A DNA stretch of 64,000 bases from Candidatus Alcyoniella australis (GTDB lineage Bacteria; Lernaellota; Lernaellaia; JAVCCG01; Alcyoniellaceae). Below are positions 45,006 to 58,134 of this stretch, in pieces. Within the stretch, counting starts at the first letter, position 1. The number at the start of each line of letters is the position of its first letter. The notes beneath the pieces are model-generated. The model did no database searches. It saw only the letters and a list, made by a program, of their open reading frames with translations, and was not told the DNA's origin. The stretch is taken from NCBI GenBank assembly GCA_030765605.1, contig JAVCCG010000019.1, positions 14,723-78,722 on the forward strand. The letters are read 5' to 3'. The translations under genes were made by a program, and so were the position numbers.

Positions 45006-46681
45006 AGATCCTGGGGTTCAACGCCTACATCCACGACACCGCCGCGGCGCTGATCGAGGACGGCGAGCTTGTCGCCTTTGCCGAGCAGGAGCGCTTCGAC
45101 CGCATTAAGCATTCCACCGGCCTGCCGGTCGATGCGATCCGCTACTGCCTGGACGAGGCGGGGATCGACGTTGACGGGCTCGACGCCGTGGCCTTCTACT
45201 GGGATCCTTGGGCCGGGCTGGGCCGACGCGCGTTACAGACCCTGCGCAACCTGCCGCGCTCGACCCGTCTGTTGGGCCTGCACAGTCGCAACTGGCGCTC
45301 GGTGTTCAACGTACGTCGCGCGTTCAGGGATGCCGTGGGCTACCGTGGCCCGTTCCACCACGTTAACCACTACCTGAGCCACGCGGCGGCCAACCACTAC
45401 AGCTCGGGGCTGGAGCGCAGCGCCACGCTGGTGGTCGACGGCAACGGCGAGATCGCCTCGTCGTTACTGGCAGTGGTCGACGGCAAAGGCGTGCGGCCGC
45501 TGAGCTGGACGCTTTACCCGCACTCGCTGGGCCTGGTCTGGTGCACTGTCACCCAGTACCTGGGCTATCTGCAGAACCAGCACGAGGGCAAGGTGATGGG
45601 CCTCTCCAGCTATGGCCGCGGCGAGCTGGTCGATAAATTTCGCAAGGTGGTCTGGGCCCAGAACGACGGCCGGATCCGCTGCGACCTCTCGTACTTCGAT
45701 TACTACGAGGATCGCGTCGACTGGTTCTCGCCGCGCTTCGTCAAGCAGTTCGGCCCGCCGCGCAAACCCGACGGACCGATCGAGCAGCACCACATCGAGA
45801 TCGCCTGCGCCCTACAACAGGTTACCGAGGAGATCCTGCTTGAGCTGGTCGAGCAGCTCGTGCGGCGCAGCGGACTGCGCGACGTGACCTTTGGCGGCGG
45901 CGTGGCGCTCAACTGCGTGGCCAACGGCAAAATCGCGGCCTCGGGACTGGTCGACTCGCTGCACGTGCAGCCCGCGGCGTCCGACGCCGGAGCGGCCTAC
46001 GGCGCGGCGCTGTACACGCACATCGCCAACGGCGGCATGCCCCCTTCGCCGGTCACCCACGCCTACTACGGCCCGCAGTTCGATGAGGATCGAATATTGG
46101 CGGCGTTTCGCGCCCGCGGCATCGAGCCGCAGCGCGTCGACTCGGCCCGCGTCGCTGCCGAGGATCTGGCTGCAGGCCGCATCGTCGGCTGGTTCCAAGG
46201 TCGGATGGAGATCGGGCCGCGCGCCCTGGGCAACCGCAGCATCCTCACCGATCCGCGGCCGGACTGGATGAAGGACCGGCTGAACAACAGGGTCAAACAC
46301 CGCGAGATGTTCCGGCCCTTCGCGCCCTCCGTGCCGTTGGAGCGCGCCGAAGAGTTCTTCGACACCGGCGGCCGACCCTCGCCGTTCATGCTGCTCGCCG
46401 TTCCGGTGCGCGAGCAGTGGCGCGACAAGCTGCCCGCGATCACTCATGTTGACGGCACCGCGCGGCTGCAAACCGTGGAGCGCGCGGACAACCCGCTGTA
46501 CCATGAGCTGCTCACGCGCTTCGGCGATCTAAGCGGCGTACCAGTGCTGCTCAACACCAGCTTCAACGTAGCGGGCGAGCCCATCGTCTGTACGCCCGAC
46601 GACGCCGTGGCCTGCTATTTGGGCACGGAGATCGACGTGCTGATCGCCGGACCGTTCCGCGCGTCCAAACCCGAGGTCTGA
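45002..46681 (+). CDS. NodU/CmcH-type O-carbamoyltransferase
   Basis: 559 residues, family length. The N-terminal ASKHA-like domain starts KILGFNAYIHDTAAAL, with HHVNHYLSHAAANHY, and the C-terminal domain has GRMEIGPRALGNRSIL, EMFRPFAPSV and LLNTSFNVAGEPIV. These are hallmarks of enzymes that use carbamoyl phosphate and ATP to carbamoylate a sugar hydroxyl. TTG 45002 overlaps the radical SAM stop. The likely substrate is a sugar of the surface glycan made by this locus. Confidence 0.9.
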   Translation: MKILGFNAYIHDTAAALIEDGELVAFAEQERFDRIKHSTGLPVDAIRYCLDEAGIDVDGLDAVAFYWDPWAGLGRRALQTLRNLPRSTRLLGLHSRNWRSVFNVRRAFRDAVGYRGPFHHVNHYLSHAAANHYSSGLERSATLVVDGNGEIASSLLAVVDGKGVRPLSWTLYPHSLGLVWCTVTQYLGYLQNQHEGKVMGLSSYGRGELVDKFRKVVWAQNDGRIRCDLSYFDYYEDRVDWFSPRFVKQFGPPRKPDGPIEQHHIEIACALQQVTEEILLELVEQLVRRSGLRDVTFGGGVALNCVANGKIAASGLVDSLHVQPAASDAGAAYGAALYTHIANGGMPPSPVTHAYYGPQFDEDRILAAFRARGIEPQRVDSARVAAEDLAAGRIVGWFQGRMEIGPRALGNRSILTDPRPDWMKDRLNNRVKHREMFRPFAPSVPLERAEEFFDTGGRPSPFMLLAVPVREQWRDKLPAITHVDGTARLQTVERADNPLYHELLTRFGDLSGVPVLLNTSFNVAGEPIVCTPDDAVACYLGTEIDVLIAGPFRASKPEV

Positions 46682-46683
46682 AC

Positions 46684-47760
46684 GTGGCGCGGCGCAGGCC
46701 ACGACGGCTAATCTTCGCGCTGATCCCGCTGCTGTTGCTGATTCTCGGCGGCGAGCTGGCGTTGCGCGCCATCGAGTTCGAGTACAAACCGTTCTACCCC
46801 CGACCGCACACGCGCTGGTCCGGCGGCGACGGTTTTTCCGCCGACTGGTGGGGACGGCTGCGCGAGAGCGATCTGTACGTGGCCGATCCCGAGCTGTTCT
46901 GGTCGCTGCGGCCCGGAGCGAACGAGCCGGGAACCACGCCGGAGAGCGCATTGCCGCTGACCAACTCGTTGGGACTGCGCGGCCCGGAGATCCAGACGCC
47001 CAAGCCCGCGGAGCGCAAACGCGTGATCAGCCTGGGCGACTCGTGCACCTTCGGCGACGGTGTGCGCACCGATCAGACTTACGCCGCGTTGCTGCGCGAC
47101 GAGCTGCTGCTTCTGCAACCGGACCTGGATGTGGACGCGGTCAACGCCGGGGTGCCGGGATACACCTCGTTCCAGGCCCTGCGCCAGTTGCGCGACCGGC
47201 TGCCCGCGCTCGAGCCCGACCTGGTCACGCTCTACTTGGGGCTCAACGATCACATTACGCCCAAGGGCTGCATCTCCGACGAGACCCGCTCCGAGCTGAT
47301 TGGGCGCGCAACCCAGGTGCGCGGCGGCCTGCAATCCAGCCGCTTCTACCAGCTTGCGACCTATCTTGTGCTCAAGCTGCGCCGCGGCGACGAATGCCAT
47401 GATCCCGAGCGCGGGCACCAGGTGTTCCGCGTGTCCACGCCCGAGTTCCAGCGCAACGTGACCGCGATCCGCGATTTGGGACGCGAGCGCGGCTTCAAAG
47501 TGCTGCTGTTCACCATCCCGCACTCGTTCGACTACGAGCCCTCGCTCAACCCCTACATCCGCGCACTGGCCCGCGAACAACAGATCGAGCTGCTCGACCT
47601 GTTCCGCATTCTCAAGGCTCGCCAGGAAGCGGGTCAGAGCCTGTATAACGCGGACGGCGGACACCCCAACGCAGCGGGCCACCAGGCCATTGCTCAGGCA
47701 TTGGCCCAACGCATCGTCGAACAGGGAATGCTCGGCGCGGAGCCCGCTCAGTCCGAGTAA
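46684..47760 (+). CDS. TM-anchored SGNH/GDSL hydrolase
   Basis: 358 residues. N-terminal TM (~9-29), GDSCTFGDG with Ser120, LGLNDH for Asn, and DGGHPN for Asp/His, all intact. GTG 46684 follows the carbamoyltransferase stop by 2 nt, making a radical SAM-carbamoyltransferase-SGNH cassette. It acts outside the cytoplasmic membrane. Convergent with the GT-C gene, with 13 bp overlapped. Confidence 0.85.
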   Translation: MARRRPRRLIFALIPLLLLILGGELALRAIEFEYKPFYPRPHTRWSGGDGFSADWWGRLRESDLYVADPELFWSLRPGANEPGTTPESALPLTNSLGLRGPEIQTPKPAERKRVISLGDSCTFGDGVRTDQTYAALLRDELLLLQPDLDVDAVNAGVPGYTSFQALRQLRDRLPALEPDLVTLYLGLNDHITPKGCISDETRSELIGRATQVRGGLQSSRFYQLATYLVLKLRRGDECHDPERGHQVFRVSTPEFQRNVTAIRDLGRERGFKVLLFTIPHSFDYEPSLNPYIRALAREQQIELLDLFRILKARQEAGQSLYNADGGHPNAAGHQAIAQALAQRIVEQGMLGAEPAQSE

Positions 47761-49676
47761 GGCAACAACTCGATGGAATGTACGGTCAGCGCGCCGCCGC
47801 TGAGCATTCTCAGCTCGATCCAGTCCGGCCTTCCGGCCAACAGCCAACGCGGATCGCGATCCAGCTCCACGCGCACTGCGTGCGGACCGCCGGGGGGGAT
47901 GATCACGCCGATCTCGCCCTGCTCCAGCCTGCGGCCGTGCTCCCGTCCCCAGCGGAACTGGGCTGAGCAGGGCCGGGCCCAATTCGAGCTCAGGACCAAC
48001 CGCACGGCTCCGACGCACGTGGAATCCAGGCCCGGATCCTCCAGGTGCAACGCCGGGTGCCGGCCGAACTTCGGCTCCAGGCGCAGGTCGTCGCCTTCCC
48101 GCTCGATCCGTGCGTCGATCGGCCGCAGGCGCGAGCACAGCTCCGGGTCCCTAAGATCCAGAAGCACCGGCGACTGCCAATAGATCGCAGCTGCGCACGC
48201 CAGCAGCTCGGCCGTGACGTCCTCCAGCCGGCCCGGATGCTCCTCCCAGCTAAGCACCAGGGAACGCCCGCGCCCCAGGGCCTTGCGAAAATCGTTGGGC
48301 CTGTCCGCCGTGGTGCTGGCGGCGTTGGCGGCAACCCAGATCTGCGGCGTGCGCTCCTGCCACAGCGGCAGGAAAAAGCCGCGCAGGTCGTTGAGCGCCA
48401 GGGGGAACCCGTGGAGCATGTCCGGCAGGTTGCACGCCACCAACTCGTCCAGGTCCGCGGGATCGGCGCAGCGCCGCAGCACAGACTGACGCACGTCCTG
48501 CATTTGCTCGGCTGCCAGCTGCTGGGCACGGACCTGCGCCTGGCCCGCCACGGTCCACAGCCCGGCGAGCAGCACTAGCGCTACGCGGCCTAGCCAACGC
48601 GCACGCGGGCCGTCAACTCCATGCCCCGCGGCCCATACCCCGAGCAACGCCGCGGCCAGGGCAAAGCGGTAGAAGCACTGTCCCTCGTAACCGAACACCG
48701 CGTACATGGCCGAGGGCAGCACGGCCAGGGCCGCCGGGCACAGCCCGATGCGTCCGCGTCCGCGGTTGAGCCAGGCGATGACGGCCAGGGCGCACCAGGC
48801 GAGGAAAAACAGCCGCACCATCCACACCAGGGGCTCCGGCGCGAACATGCTGAAGTTCAGCGGCCCCAGGAACACGTGGGGCAGGTCAAAGAGGAAAGAC
48901 TTGAGCCCCAGCGCCACGGCTGACACGCCCGGGTCGTTCAACGCGCCGCCGAACCGTCCGAACAGCACCAAGCGCAGCACTGCCACCAGGGCCAGCACGG
49001 CCAGGGAAATCGCCGCGGGCAGCAGCGTGGCCACGCTCAACCGGCGCACGCCCGCGGGCCGCAACGCCAGGCTCACCAGCAGCACCAGGCCCGGCAGCAC
49101 GAACGCCAGCTCCTTGCTCAGCAGCGCCGCCAAGGTCCACAGGCAGACCCCAGCCAGGGCCCGCCGCGGCCGTGGCGGACTCCCGCGCACGTAGCGCGCT
49201 GCCGCGGCCAGGGCCAGCAGCGAAAAGATCGCAGCCAGCAGGTCGTAGCGCGCCATGATCCAGGTGGTCGCTGCCGCGGCAAAGGGGTTGGCCACGGCCA
49301 GCAGCCCCGCGGCCAGGGCCGTGCCGCGCCCCAGGCCCGCAGCCCTTGCCAGGCGCCATGTCGCCAGGCCCATCAGCCACAGCAGCAGCAGGTTGGTCAG
49401 CCGCGGGCCCCAGGGATCGAGCCCCCAGACCTGCACGTCGAGGATCAGCAGCAGCCGCGGTAGGGGCCGCCAGTAGACCCAGGCCAGGGGGGTGATCATC
49501 TTGTGGGCATCGGCCAGGCCCACGACCTTGGCGAAGTAGAGCATGGCGCCGTCGTCGATCAGCAGGCCGTGGTCCAGGGTATGGCCGTAGAGCAACGCCG
49601 CACACAGCGCGATCAGCAACGCTGCGATTGCAGTGGAGGGACCTCTGTCGTTCTGTGCGGTATTTATCACGCGCAT
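47748..49676 (-). CDS. GT-C (TMTC/GT39-like) membrane glycosyltransferase
   Basis: 642 residues. First loop GLLIDDGAMLYF, the Asp-Asp pair used by GT39/TMTC-like enzymes, then YWRPLPRLLL and about 11 TM helices, with a beta-rich C-terminal domain of about 200 residues. The ATG at 49676 begins shortly before the first TM. Monocistronic-looking, 40 nt from the lepB stop on the same strand. Confidence 0.75.
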   Translation of the reverse strand: MRVINTAQNDRGPSTAIAALLIALCAALLYGHTLDHGLLIDDGAMLYFAKVVGLADAHKMITPLAWVYWRPLPRLLLILDVQVWGLDPWGPRLTNLLLLWLMGLATWRLARAAGLGRGTALAAGLLAVANPFAAAATTWIMARYDLLAAIFSLLALAAAARYVRGSPPRPRRALAGVCLWTLAALLSKELAFVLPGLVLLVSLALRPAGVRRLSVATLLPAAISLAVLALVAVLRLVLFGRFGGALNDPGVSAVALGLKSFLFDLPHVFLGPLNFSMFAPEPLVWMVRLFFLAWCALAVIAWLNRGRGRIGLCPAALAVLPSAMYAVFGYEGQCFYRFALAAALLGVWAAGHGVDGPRARWLGRVALVLLAGLWTVAGQAQVRAQQLAAEQMQDVRQSVLRRCADPADLDELVACNLPDMLHGFPLALNDLRGFFLPLWQERTPQIWVAANAASTTADRPNDFRKALGRGRSLVLSWEEHPGRLEDVTAELLACAAAIYWQSPVLLDLRDPELCSRLRPIDARIEREGDDLRLEPKFGRHPALHLEDPGLDSTCVGAVRLVLSSNWARPCSAQFRWGREHGRRLEQGEIGVIIPPGGPHAVRVELDRDPRWLLAGRPDWIELRMLSGGALTVHSIELLPYSD

Positions 49677-49716
49677 GGAAATTCAGACCAACGGAATTTG
49701 CTAAAGCGAACGTCGA

Positions 49717-50816
49717 TCAGTGGATGATATCACCGATCCGCAGCAGTTGCCGGGCGCCGGACAGTCCGCTGCCCCAAGACCAATAGATGAACAGCGCCTT
49801 GCCCTTGATCTGATTGAACGGCACCAGGCCCCAGGCGCGGCTGTCGCGGCTGTTGTCGCGGTTGTCGCCCATCATGAAGAAGTAGTCGGGCGGAATCGCG
49901 CCGTCTTCGGAGAGCAGCAGCGCGCGTTGCAGCTCGCCGTGCACGCGGTGGTGCACCGGGAAGTAGTAGCCCGCGGTCAGCTCGCACTTGTCGTGGCTCA
50001 ACGGCGAGACTTGACCATCGAGGATCAGGTAGCGGTAACTCTCGGCCAGCTTGTTGTTCTCGCCGCAGTTCTCGAGGTACTGGGGCTGCAACACGTAATC
50101 GCGCGGCGTACGCATCCGCTCGTAGATCACCTCGTGCCGTTTGCCCAGCAGGTCCTCGTCGTAGAGCCGGGCCGTGGGCGGGATGCGCGAATCGACTTGG
50201 TCTCCGCCCTGGGAATCGCTTATGGGGCAGTGGCGGCCGTCGATGTACAGTTCGTTGTCGCGCAGCTGAATCTTGCGGTCGCCCGGCACGCCGACGATGC
50301 GTTTGATGAAGTTCTGGTCCGGGGTCATCGGATCGTGACTGCGGAAGACCACGATGTCGCCGCGCTTGGGCCGGATGATCGGCGCGATTTTAATGTCGGT
50401 CCAGGGGACGACCACGCCGTAGGGCAGCTTGGCCACGATCAGTTGGTCGCCGACCAGCAGCGTGGGCACCAGCGACGAGGATGGGATGCGGAACGCCTCG
50501 AGGATCACCACGCGGATGCACAGCGCGATCAGCAGCGCGTAGACCAAAGTGCGCACCCACTCGAGGAACACGGAGCGCGAATAGAACGGCAGCAGCCGCT
50601 CGCCCGACTCATGCAGTCGCGCGGTGGAATTCTTAATTGCGGCGATGTCCGCGCCCTGGGCCGCCAGCTCGACCTTTTCGATCTGCGCCTTAAGCTGCTT
50701 GAGCTGGGAATCTTTGAGCAGCCGGGGGTACTTCTCGATCACGCGCCGCGCGCGGCGGATCTCGTCGCGGGCGTGCTGCGCGGCCTTCTTGATCCCCCGG
50801 GATTGCCAGATCGTCA

Positions 50817-50817
<1 letters not shown>
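49717..50817 (-). CDS. lepB: signal peptidase I
   Basis: 366 residues. Catalytic Ser115 in IPSSSLVPTLLVGD (the usual SM is SL), Lys172 in FIKRIVGVPGD, and box E GDNRDNSRDSRAWG. One TM (~91-109) precedes the active site. Unusually, about 80 residues of charged helical sequence lie before the TM and would be cytoplasmic. The enzyme cleaves Sec and Tat signal peptides. ATG 50817 overlaps the lepA stop by one base (TGATG). Confidence 0.93.
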
Positions 50818-52616
<1,799 letters not shown>

Positions 52617-52632
52617 CTGTTGCGAGCCGCGA

Positions 52633-53612
52633 CTAACCCGGGTAGCCGTCGGGATGGGCGGAGTGCCAGCGCCAGGCTGACTCGATGATCTGATCAAGCT
52701 CGGTGTGCTCCGGCGACCAGCCCAGCTCGCGGTTGATCTTCTCGGTGCCGCCGACCAATACCGGCGGATCGCCCGCGCGGCGCGGTCCCTCGTGCACCTG
52801 GATCGGTCGGCCGGTGACGCGACGCGCAGCGTCGATCACCTCACGCACCGTGAAGCCCGCGCCGTTGCCCAAGTTGTAGTACGCCACGCGATCGCGGCAT
52901 TGTTCAAAGGCCGTAAGGTGCGCCGCGGCCAGATCGAGCACGTGGATGTAATCGCGTACGCAGGTGCCGTCGCGGGTCTCGTAGTCAGTGCCGTAGATCT
53001 CGATCTGCTCGCGCTTGCCCATGGCCGTGAACAATACCAGCGGAATCAGATGCGTCTCCGGGTCGTGGTGCTCGCCGTGGGTCGCGGTGGCGCCGCAGGC
53101 GTTGAAGTAGCGCAGGGCCGTGTAGTTCAGGCCGTAGACCTCGTGGTACCAGTGCAGCATGCGCTCGAAAGCGTACTTGGTCTCGCCGTAGGGATTGGCC
53201 GGACGCATCGGGTCGTCCTCGAGAATCGGGACGCTTTGCGGCAGGCCGAAGATCGCGCAGGTCGAGCTGAAGATCATGTGCTTCACGTCTGCGGCGATCA
53301 TCGCGTCGAGCAGCAGCTTGCCCTGAATCAGGTTGTTCTCGTAGTACAGCGCGGGGTCGCGCATCGACTCGCCGACCAGGCTGTGGGCGCAGAAGTGAAA
53401 CACCGAGTCCACGCGGTTGCTGCGCAACAATTCGCTGATCGCCTGCACGTCGCCGACCCGGGCGCAGGTCAGTTCCGCGCCTTGGGGCACTGCGGCGCGA
53501 TGGCCGCGCGACAGATCGTCGACCACCAGCACGCGGTGGCCGGCGTCGATCAACAGTTGCGCGGTGACGCTGCCGATATAGCCGGCTCCGCCGGCGACGA
53601 GAATCGTTGAGC

Positions 53613-53616
<4 letters not shown>
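52633..53616 (-). CDS. galE: UDP-glucose 4-epimerase
   Basis: 327 residues. NAD-binding GGAGYIGS (9-16), catalytic SST (117-119) with Tyr143 and Lys147 in [17 protein letters not shown], and [18 protein letters not shown], all specific to GalE-type epimerases. It makes UDP-galactose from UDP-glucose. GTG 53616 overlaps the UXS stop (GTGA). It feeds the glycan pathway together with ugd and uxs. Confidence 0.95.
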
Positions 53617-54542
<926 letters not shown>

Positions 54543-54543
54543 T

Positions 54544-55857
54544 TTAGTTCGCCGCCTTGTTGCGCCCGATACAGTAGTAGCTGAAGCCCATCTTGCGGAT
54601 CAGCTTGGGCGTGTAGAGGTTACGGCCATCGAAGATCACCGGCTGCTTCATGGTCTCGCGCATCTTGGCGTAGTTGGGACGGCGGAACTCGTTCCACTCG
54701 GTGCAGACCACCAGGCCGTCGGCCTTCTCCAGCGCATCGTAACTGTTCTCGAGGATCTCGATTTTGCGGCCGAAGTACTTTTGCGCCTCTTCGCCGGCCT
54801 GCGGATCGTAGGCCCGCACCTTGGCCTTGCGTTTTAGCAGAGCGCGGATGATCTCGAGGCTCGGCGCCTCGCGCATGTCGTCGGTCTCGGGCTTGAAGCT
54901 CAGGCCCCAGATGGCGAAGGTCATGCCCGTCAGGTCGGGGCCGTAGTGCTGATCGATAAAGCTGACTAGTTTCTTTTTCTGGCGCTGGTTGACGCGGTCG
55001 GTGGACTTGACCAGATCGAGCTTCATCCCAGCCTCTTCGGCGATGCGGATCAGCGCCTTGACGTCCTTGGGGAAGCACGAGCCGCCGTAGCCGTGGCCCG
55101 GGAACAGGAACTGGAAGCCGATGCGGCTGTCCGAGCCCACGCCCTTGCGCACGGCCTTGACGTCGGCGCCCACCAGGTCGCAGAGGTTGGCGATCTCGTT
55201 CATGAAGCTGATCTTGGTCGCCAGCAGGGCGTTGGCCGCGTATTTGGTCATCTCGGCGCTGAAGTTGTCCATCACGTAGATCGGGTTCTCGTTGCGCACG
55301 AACGGCGCGTACAGCTCCTGCATCACCTCGGAGGCGGTGCTCGAGTCGGTGCCGATCACCACGCGGTCCGGGCGCAGGAAGTCGCCCACCGCGGCCCCTT
55401 CCTTCATGAACTCGGGATTGCTCACCACGTCGAACTTGTGCTTGGTGTGGCGCTTAACCATCTTGCGTACTTTGATGTGCGTGCCCACGGGCACCGTGGA
55501 CTTAAGCACGATCACCTTGTAGCCGTTCATTGCCCTACCGATGCTCCTGGCCACCTGCAGCACGTACTGCAGATCCGCGGAGCCGTCCTTATCTTGGGGA
55601 GTGCCCACGGCAACGAAGATCACGTCGGCCATCCGCACGCCGGCCGCGATGTCGGTAGAGAAGCTCAGTCGGCCCTCGGAAACGTTGCGCATGATCATCT
55701 CGAGCAGCCCCGGCTCGTAGATCGGAACGCCGCCGTTTTGCAGAGTCTCGATTTTGCCCTTGTCGATATCCAGGCAGGCCACGTCGTTGCCGGTCTCGGC
55801 CAAGCAGGTCCCGGCGACCAACCCGACATAACCGGTGCCAATAACGGCGATATTCAT
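54544..55857 (-). CDS. ugd: UDP-glucose 6-dehydrogenase
   Basis: 437 residues. Rossmann GTGYVGLV at 7-14, [30 protein letters not shown], catalytic Cys261 in [10 protein letters not shown], and the C-terminal second Rossmann ([18 protein letters not shown]). It oxidises UDP-glucose to UDP-glucuronate. GGAGG lies 6-8 nt before ATG 55857. It opens the ugd-uxs-galE-lepA-lepB operon. Confidence 0.97.
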   Translation of the reverse strand: MNIAVIGTGYVGLVAGTCLAETGNDVACLDIDKGKIETLQNGGVPIYEPGLLEMIMRNVSEGRLSFSTDIAAGVRMADVIFVAVGTPQDKDGSADLQYVLQVARSIGRAMNGYKVIVLKSTVPVGTHIKVRKMVKRHTKHKFDVVSNPEFMKEGAAVGDFLRPDRVVIGTDSSTASEVMQELYAPFVRNENPIYVMDNFSAEMTKYAANALLATKISFMNEIANLCDLVGADVKAVRKGVGSDSRIGFQFLFPGHGYGGSCFPKDVKALIRIAEEAGMKLDLVKSTDRVNQRQKKKLVSFIDQHYGPDLTGMTFAIWGLSFKPETDDMREAPSLEIIRALLKRKAKVRAYDPQAGEEAQKYFGRKIEILENSYDALEKADGLVVCTEWNEFRRPNYAKMRETMKQPVIFDGRNLYTPKLIRKMGFSYYCIGRNKAAN

Positions 55858-55962
55858 CTGCTTCCTCCATCCGCGCCAAGTGGAAAACGCGGCGTACTTT
55901 ATCACAGGGAAAAACAGGCCGCTATATCCCACGGTCCAGGGAAATCGGTTATCTTCTAGGTT

Positions 55963-58017
55963 ATGCAATCAAAGTCCCGGGATATCGTGCAGTCCGGCGG
56001 ATTATTGCGCCGGGTCGCGTTTCTCGCCGCGGCGATAATCATCGGCTCGGCCCTGCTGATCGGTGCGCTCGAGTTGCTGTGCCGCGTCACGTCCCTGGGC
56101 GATCCGCCGCGGGTCTGGCCCTCGCGGCTGGCCTATCAGCGGGTGGGGCCGGCGTTCTCGCAGATCCCCGACGAGCAAGGTCGGATCTGGTGCGTGGGCG
56201 GCGGGGTGAGCCCGATCCGTCCCACGCTGTTCCCGGAGCGCAAGGGGCCCGCGACCTTCCGCGTGTTCGTGTTCGGCGGATCTGCGGCCTGGGGCTTCGG
56301 CTATTACGGCGGCGGCTCGTTTCCCGCACTGCTCCAGCGGCTGCTGGCCCAGCGCTATCCGCAGCGCGATATCGAGGTGATCAACCTGGCCCAGGTCGGC
56401 TATTCCAGCACGCAGATTTTGGCGCGGGCGCGCGAGGTGCTCGAGCGCTACGATCCGGATCTGCTGGTGGTCTACAGCGGACACAACGAGGGCCTGGAGC
56501 TGCGGGCGATCCTCGCACGTACCCAGCGCACCCTGGACCAGATCGAGCTGCGCGCGCGCTGGCGCAAACGTAGCGCGCTGTACCGCGCCCTGGGCAAACT
56601 CTCGAACCTGTTGCTCTACCGGCCCAACGCGCCGCTGGAGCGGCCGGCGGGAATCCTCGCGGCCAACCGACCGTTCTCCCAGCGCGAGTCGACCTGGATC
56701 GTGGAGCGCTTTGCGGAAAACCTGCAACGGATCGCAACTCTGGCCGGGCAGCAGGGCGTGCCGCTGATCCTCTCAACCGTGGTCTGGAACGGCGAATGGC
56801 AGAACGAGCGCCCGGATCGTTGCGTGTTCTGCGAGCCGATCGAGCCGCGTGCGATCCCCGACGAAATGCCCGCCGCGCAAGTGCGCCAAGCCCTGGCCGC
56901 GGACTGGGCGTTCAGTATGCTCCGTCGCGGTCGCCGCGCTTGGGCCGCACAGCTGCTGCGCGATCTGCAAAGCGCCGACGCGCGCTACCTGCGACTCAAA
57001 TGCGCGCTGGACGGCCCGGATCGCGACCAAGCGCTGGAACGGCTGCACGAGCTGGCCGACGAGCTGCGCCAAGCGGGATTTTGGCGCTCCGACCAGCGCC
57101 TGGGCGTGCTCTACGTCGACCTGCTGGCCGCGCTGGAACAGCACGATCCGCATCCGCTGACCAGGCTCAGTCTGCAGGAGGCCTACCGCATCGTGCGCCG
57201 ATCGCTGTTGCCCGGCCTGGGCGATCCCACGGGGCGCGAGCCCTACCGCCTGTCGTACATCGCGCAGCTCGTGGGCGACGAGCAGACCTCGGAGCAGGTC
57301 GAGCAGGCGCTGCTGGCCATGCCGCTGCCCACGGCCAATCCTGCGATCAACGAAGCGATCCGCAACGCAACGAGCGAGAGCAACGCGATTTTGATCGACA
57401 CCGAGCAGCGGCTGCGAGCGCTGAGCCCCAACAGCGTGGTGGGCTACGATCTGCTGCTGGACTACTGCCATCTGAACATCCGCGGGGCGCTGGAACTCGC
57501 GCTGATGATCGAGGAGGAGATCGCCGGGCGCGAACTGCCCGGCGACCCCGATCCGCAGGTGCGGCCGCGACTGCTGGCACGCGGCATTGAGGGCCGCTTC
57601 TGGAATTTGGGCCATGACCAGTGCGACATCCGCTGGTTCGTAGGCGTGGGGAGTCGGCCGGTGCTGCTCTACAACCCCAACCCCTCGCTGTCCTGGCGTG
57701 CGGCTCAGGCCGTTAGTCCGACGGACAACGCGCAGCAGGCCGCCCTGGGCGAGCTCTATGCCGCCTACGCCGAGTTCAACGACAACGGCTACGACCCGCA
57801 ACGGATTCGCGGCGAGCTGATCCCGCAGCTCGAGCGCATCGGGCTGGCCCACCCGCAGCTTCAGGGCCTGCGCACCTCACAGGCCTGGCTGTCGCTGGTC
57901 ACCGGCGATACCAGCGGCGCACTGTCGCTGCTCGATCGGCTCGACCCGCAGACCGAGCCCGACGCCGAACGCATGCGGCGCTGGATCGAGCACGCCCCGG
58001 TTACGAGCGCTGAGTAG
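55963..58017 (+). CDS. TM-anchored SGNH-like hydrolase (GGS/GHNE/DYCH type) with helical C-terminus
   Basis: 684 residues. TM ~20-38, block I FGGSA with Ser107, GYSS loop, GHNE block III, LLDYCH block V, and RPDRCVFC (CxxC) in the insert as in the paralogue at 5277. The remaining C-terminal ~180 residues are helical and TPR-like. It is divergent from ugd. A surface acyl-ester hydrolase or transferase is inferred. Confidence 0.75.
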   Translation: MQSKSRDIVQSGGLLRRVAFLAAAIIIGSALLIGALELLCRVTSLGDPPRVWPSRLAYQRVGPAFSQIPDEQGRIWCVGGGVSPIRPTLFPERKGPATFRVFVFGGSAAWGFGYYGGGSFPALLQRLLAQRYPQRDIEVINLAQVGYSSTQILARAREVLERYDPDLLVVYSGHNEGLELRAILARTQRTLDQIELRARWRKRSALYRALGKLSNLLLYRPNAPLERPAGILAANRPFSQRESTWIVERFAENLQRIATLAGQQGVPLILSTVVWNGEWQNERPDRCVFCEPIEPRAIPDEMPAAQVRQALAADWAFSMLRRGRRAWAAQLLRDLQSADARYLRLKCALDGPDRDQALERLHELADELRQAGFWRSDQRLGVLYVDLLAALEQHDPHPLTRLSLQEAYRIVRRSLLPGLGDPTGREPYRLSYIAQLVGDEQTSEQVEQALLAMPLPTANPAINEAIRNATSESNAILIDTEQRLRALSPNSVVGYDLLLDYCHLNIRGALELALMIEEEIAGRELPGDPDPQVRPRLLARGIEGRFWNLGHDQCDIRWFVGVGSRPVLLYNPNPSLSWRAAQAVSPTDNAQQAALGELYAAYAEFNDNGYDPQRIRGELIPQLERIGLAHPQLQGLRTSQAWLSLVTGDTSGALSLLDRLDPQTEPDAERMRRWIEHAPVTSAE

Positions 58018-58074
58018 CCCGAACTTGGCAAGCAGCTTGGCACTGCGCGGCAAAGGCACGCGAGCGCTGCGAAA

Positions 58075-58119
58075 GCGAATTGTGCGACGTAGTGGAACCC
58101 CATCAATAATCCGGGTTAG
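58075..58119 (+). repeat. repeat family B, solo right end
   Basis: GCGAATTGTGCGACGTAGTG and the following AACCCCATCAATAATCCGGGTTAG match the right 49 bp of the element at 40266-40449. No left end is recognisable at 58018-58074. Confidence 0.6.
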
Positions 58120-58134
58120 TATCGGCCGATCCAG

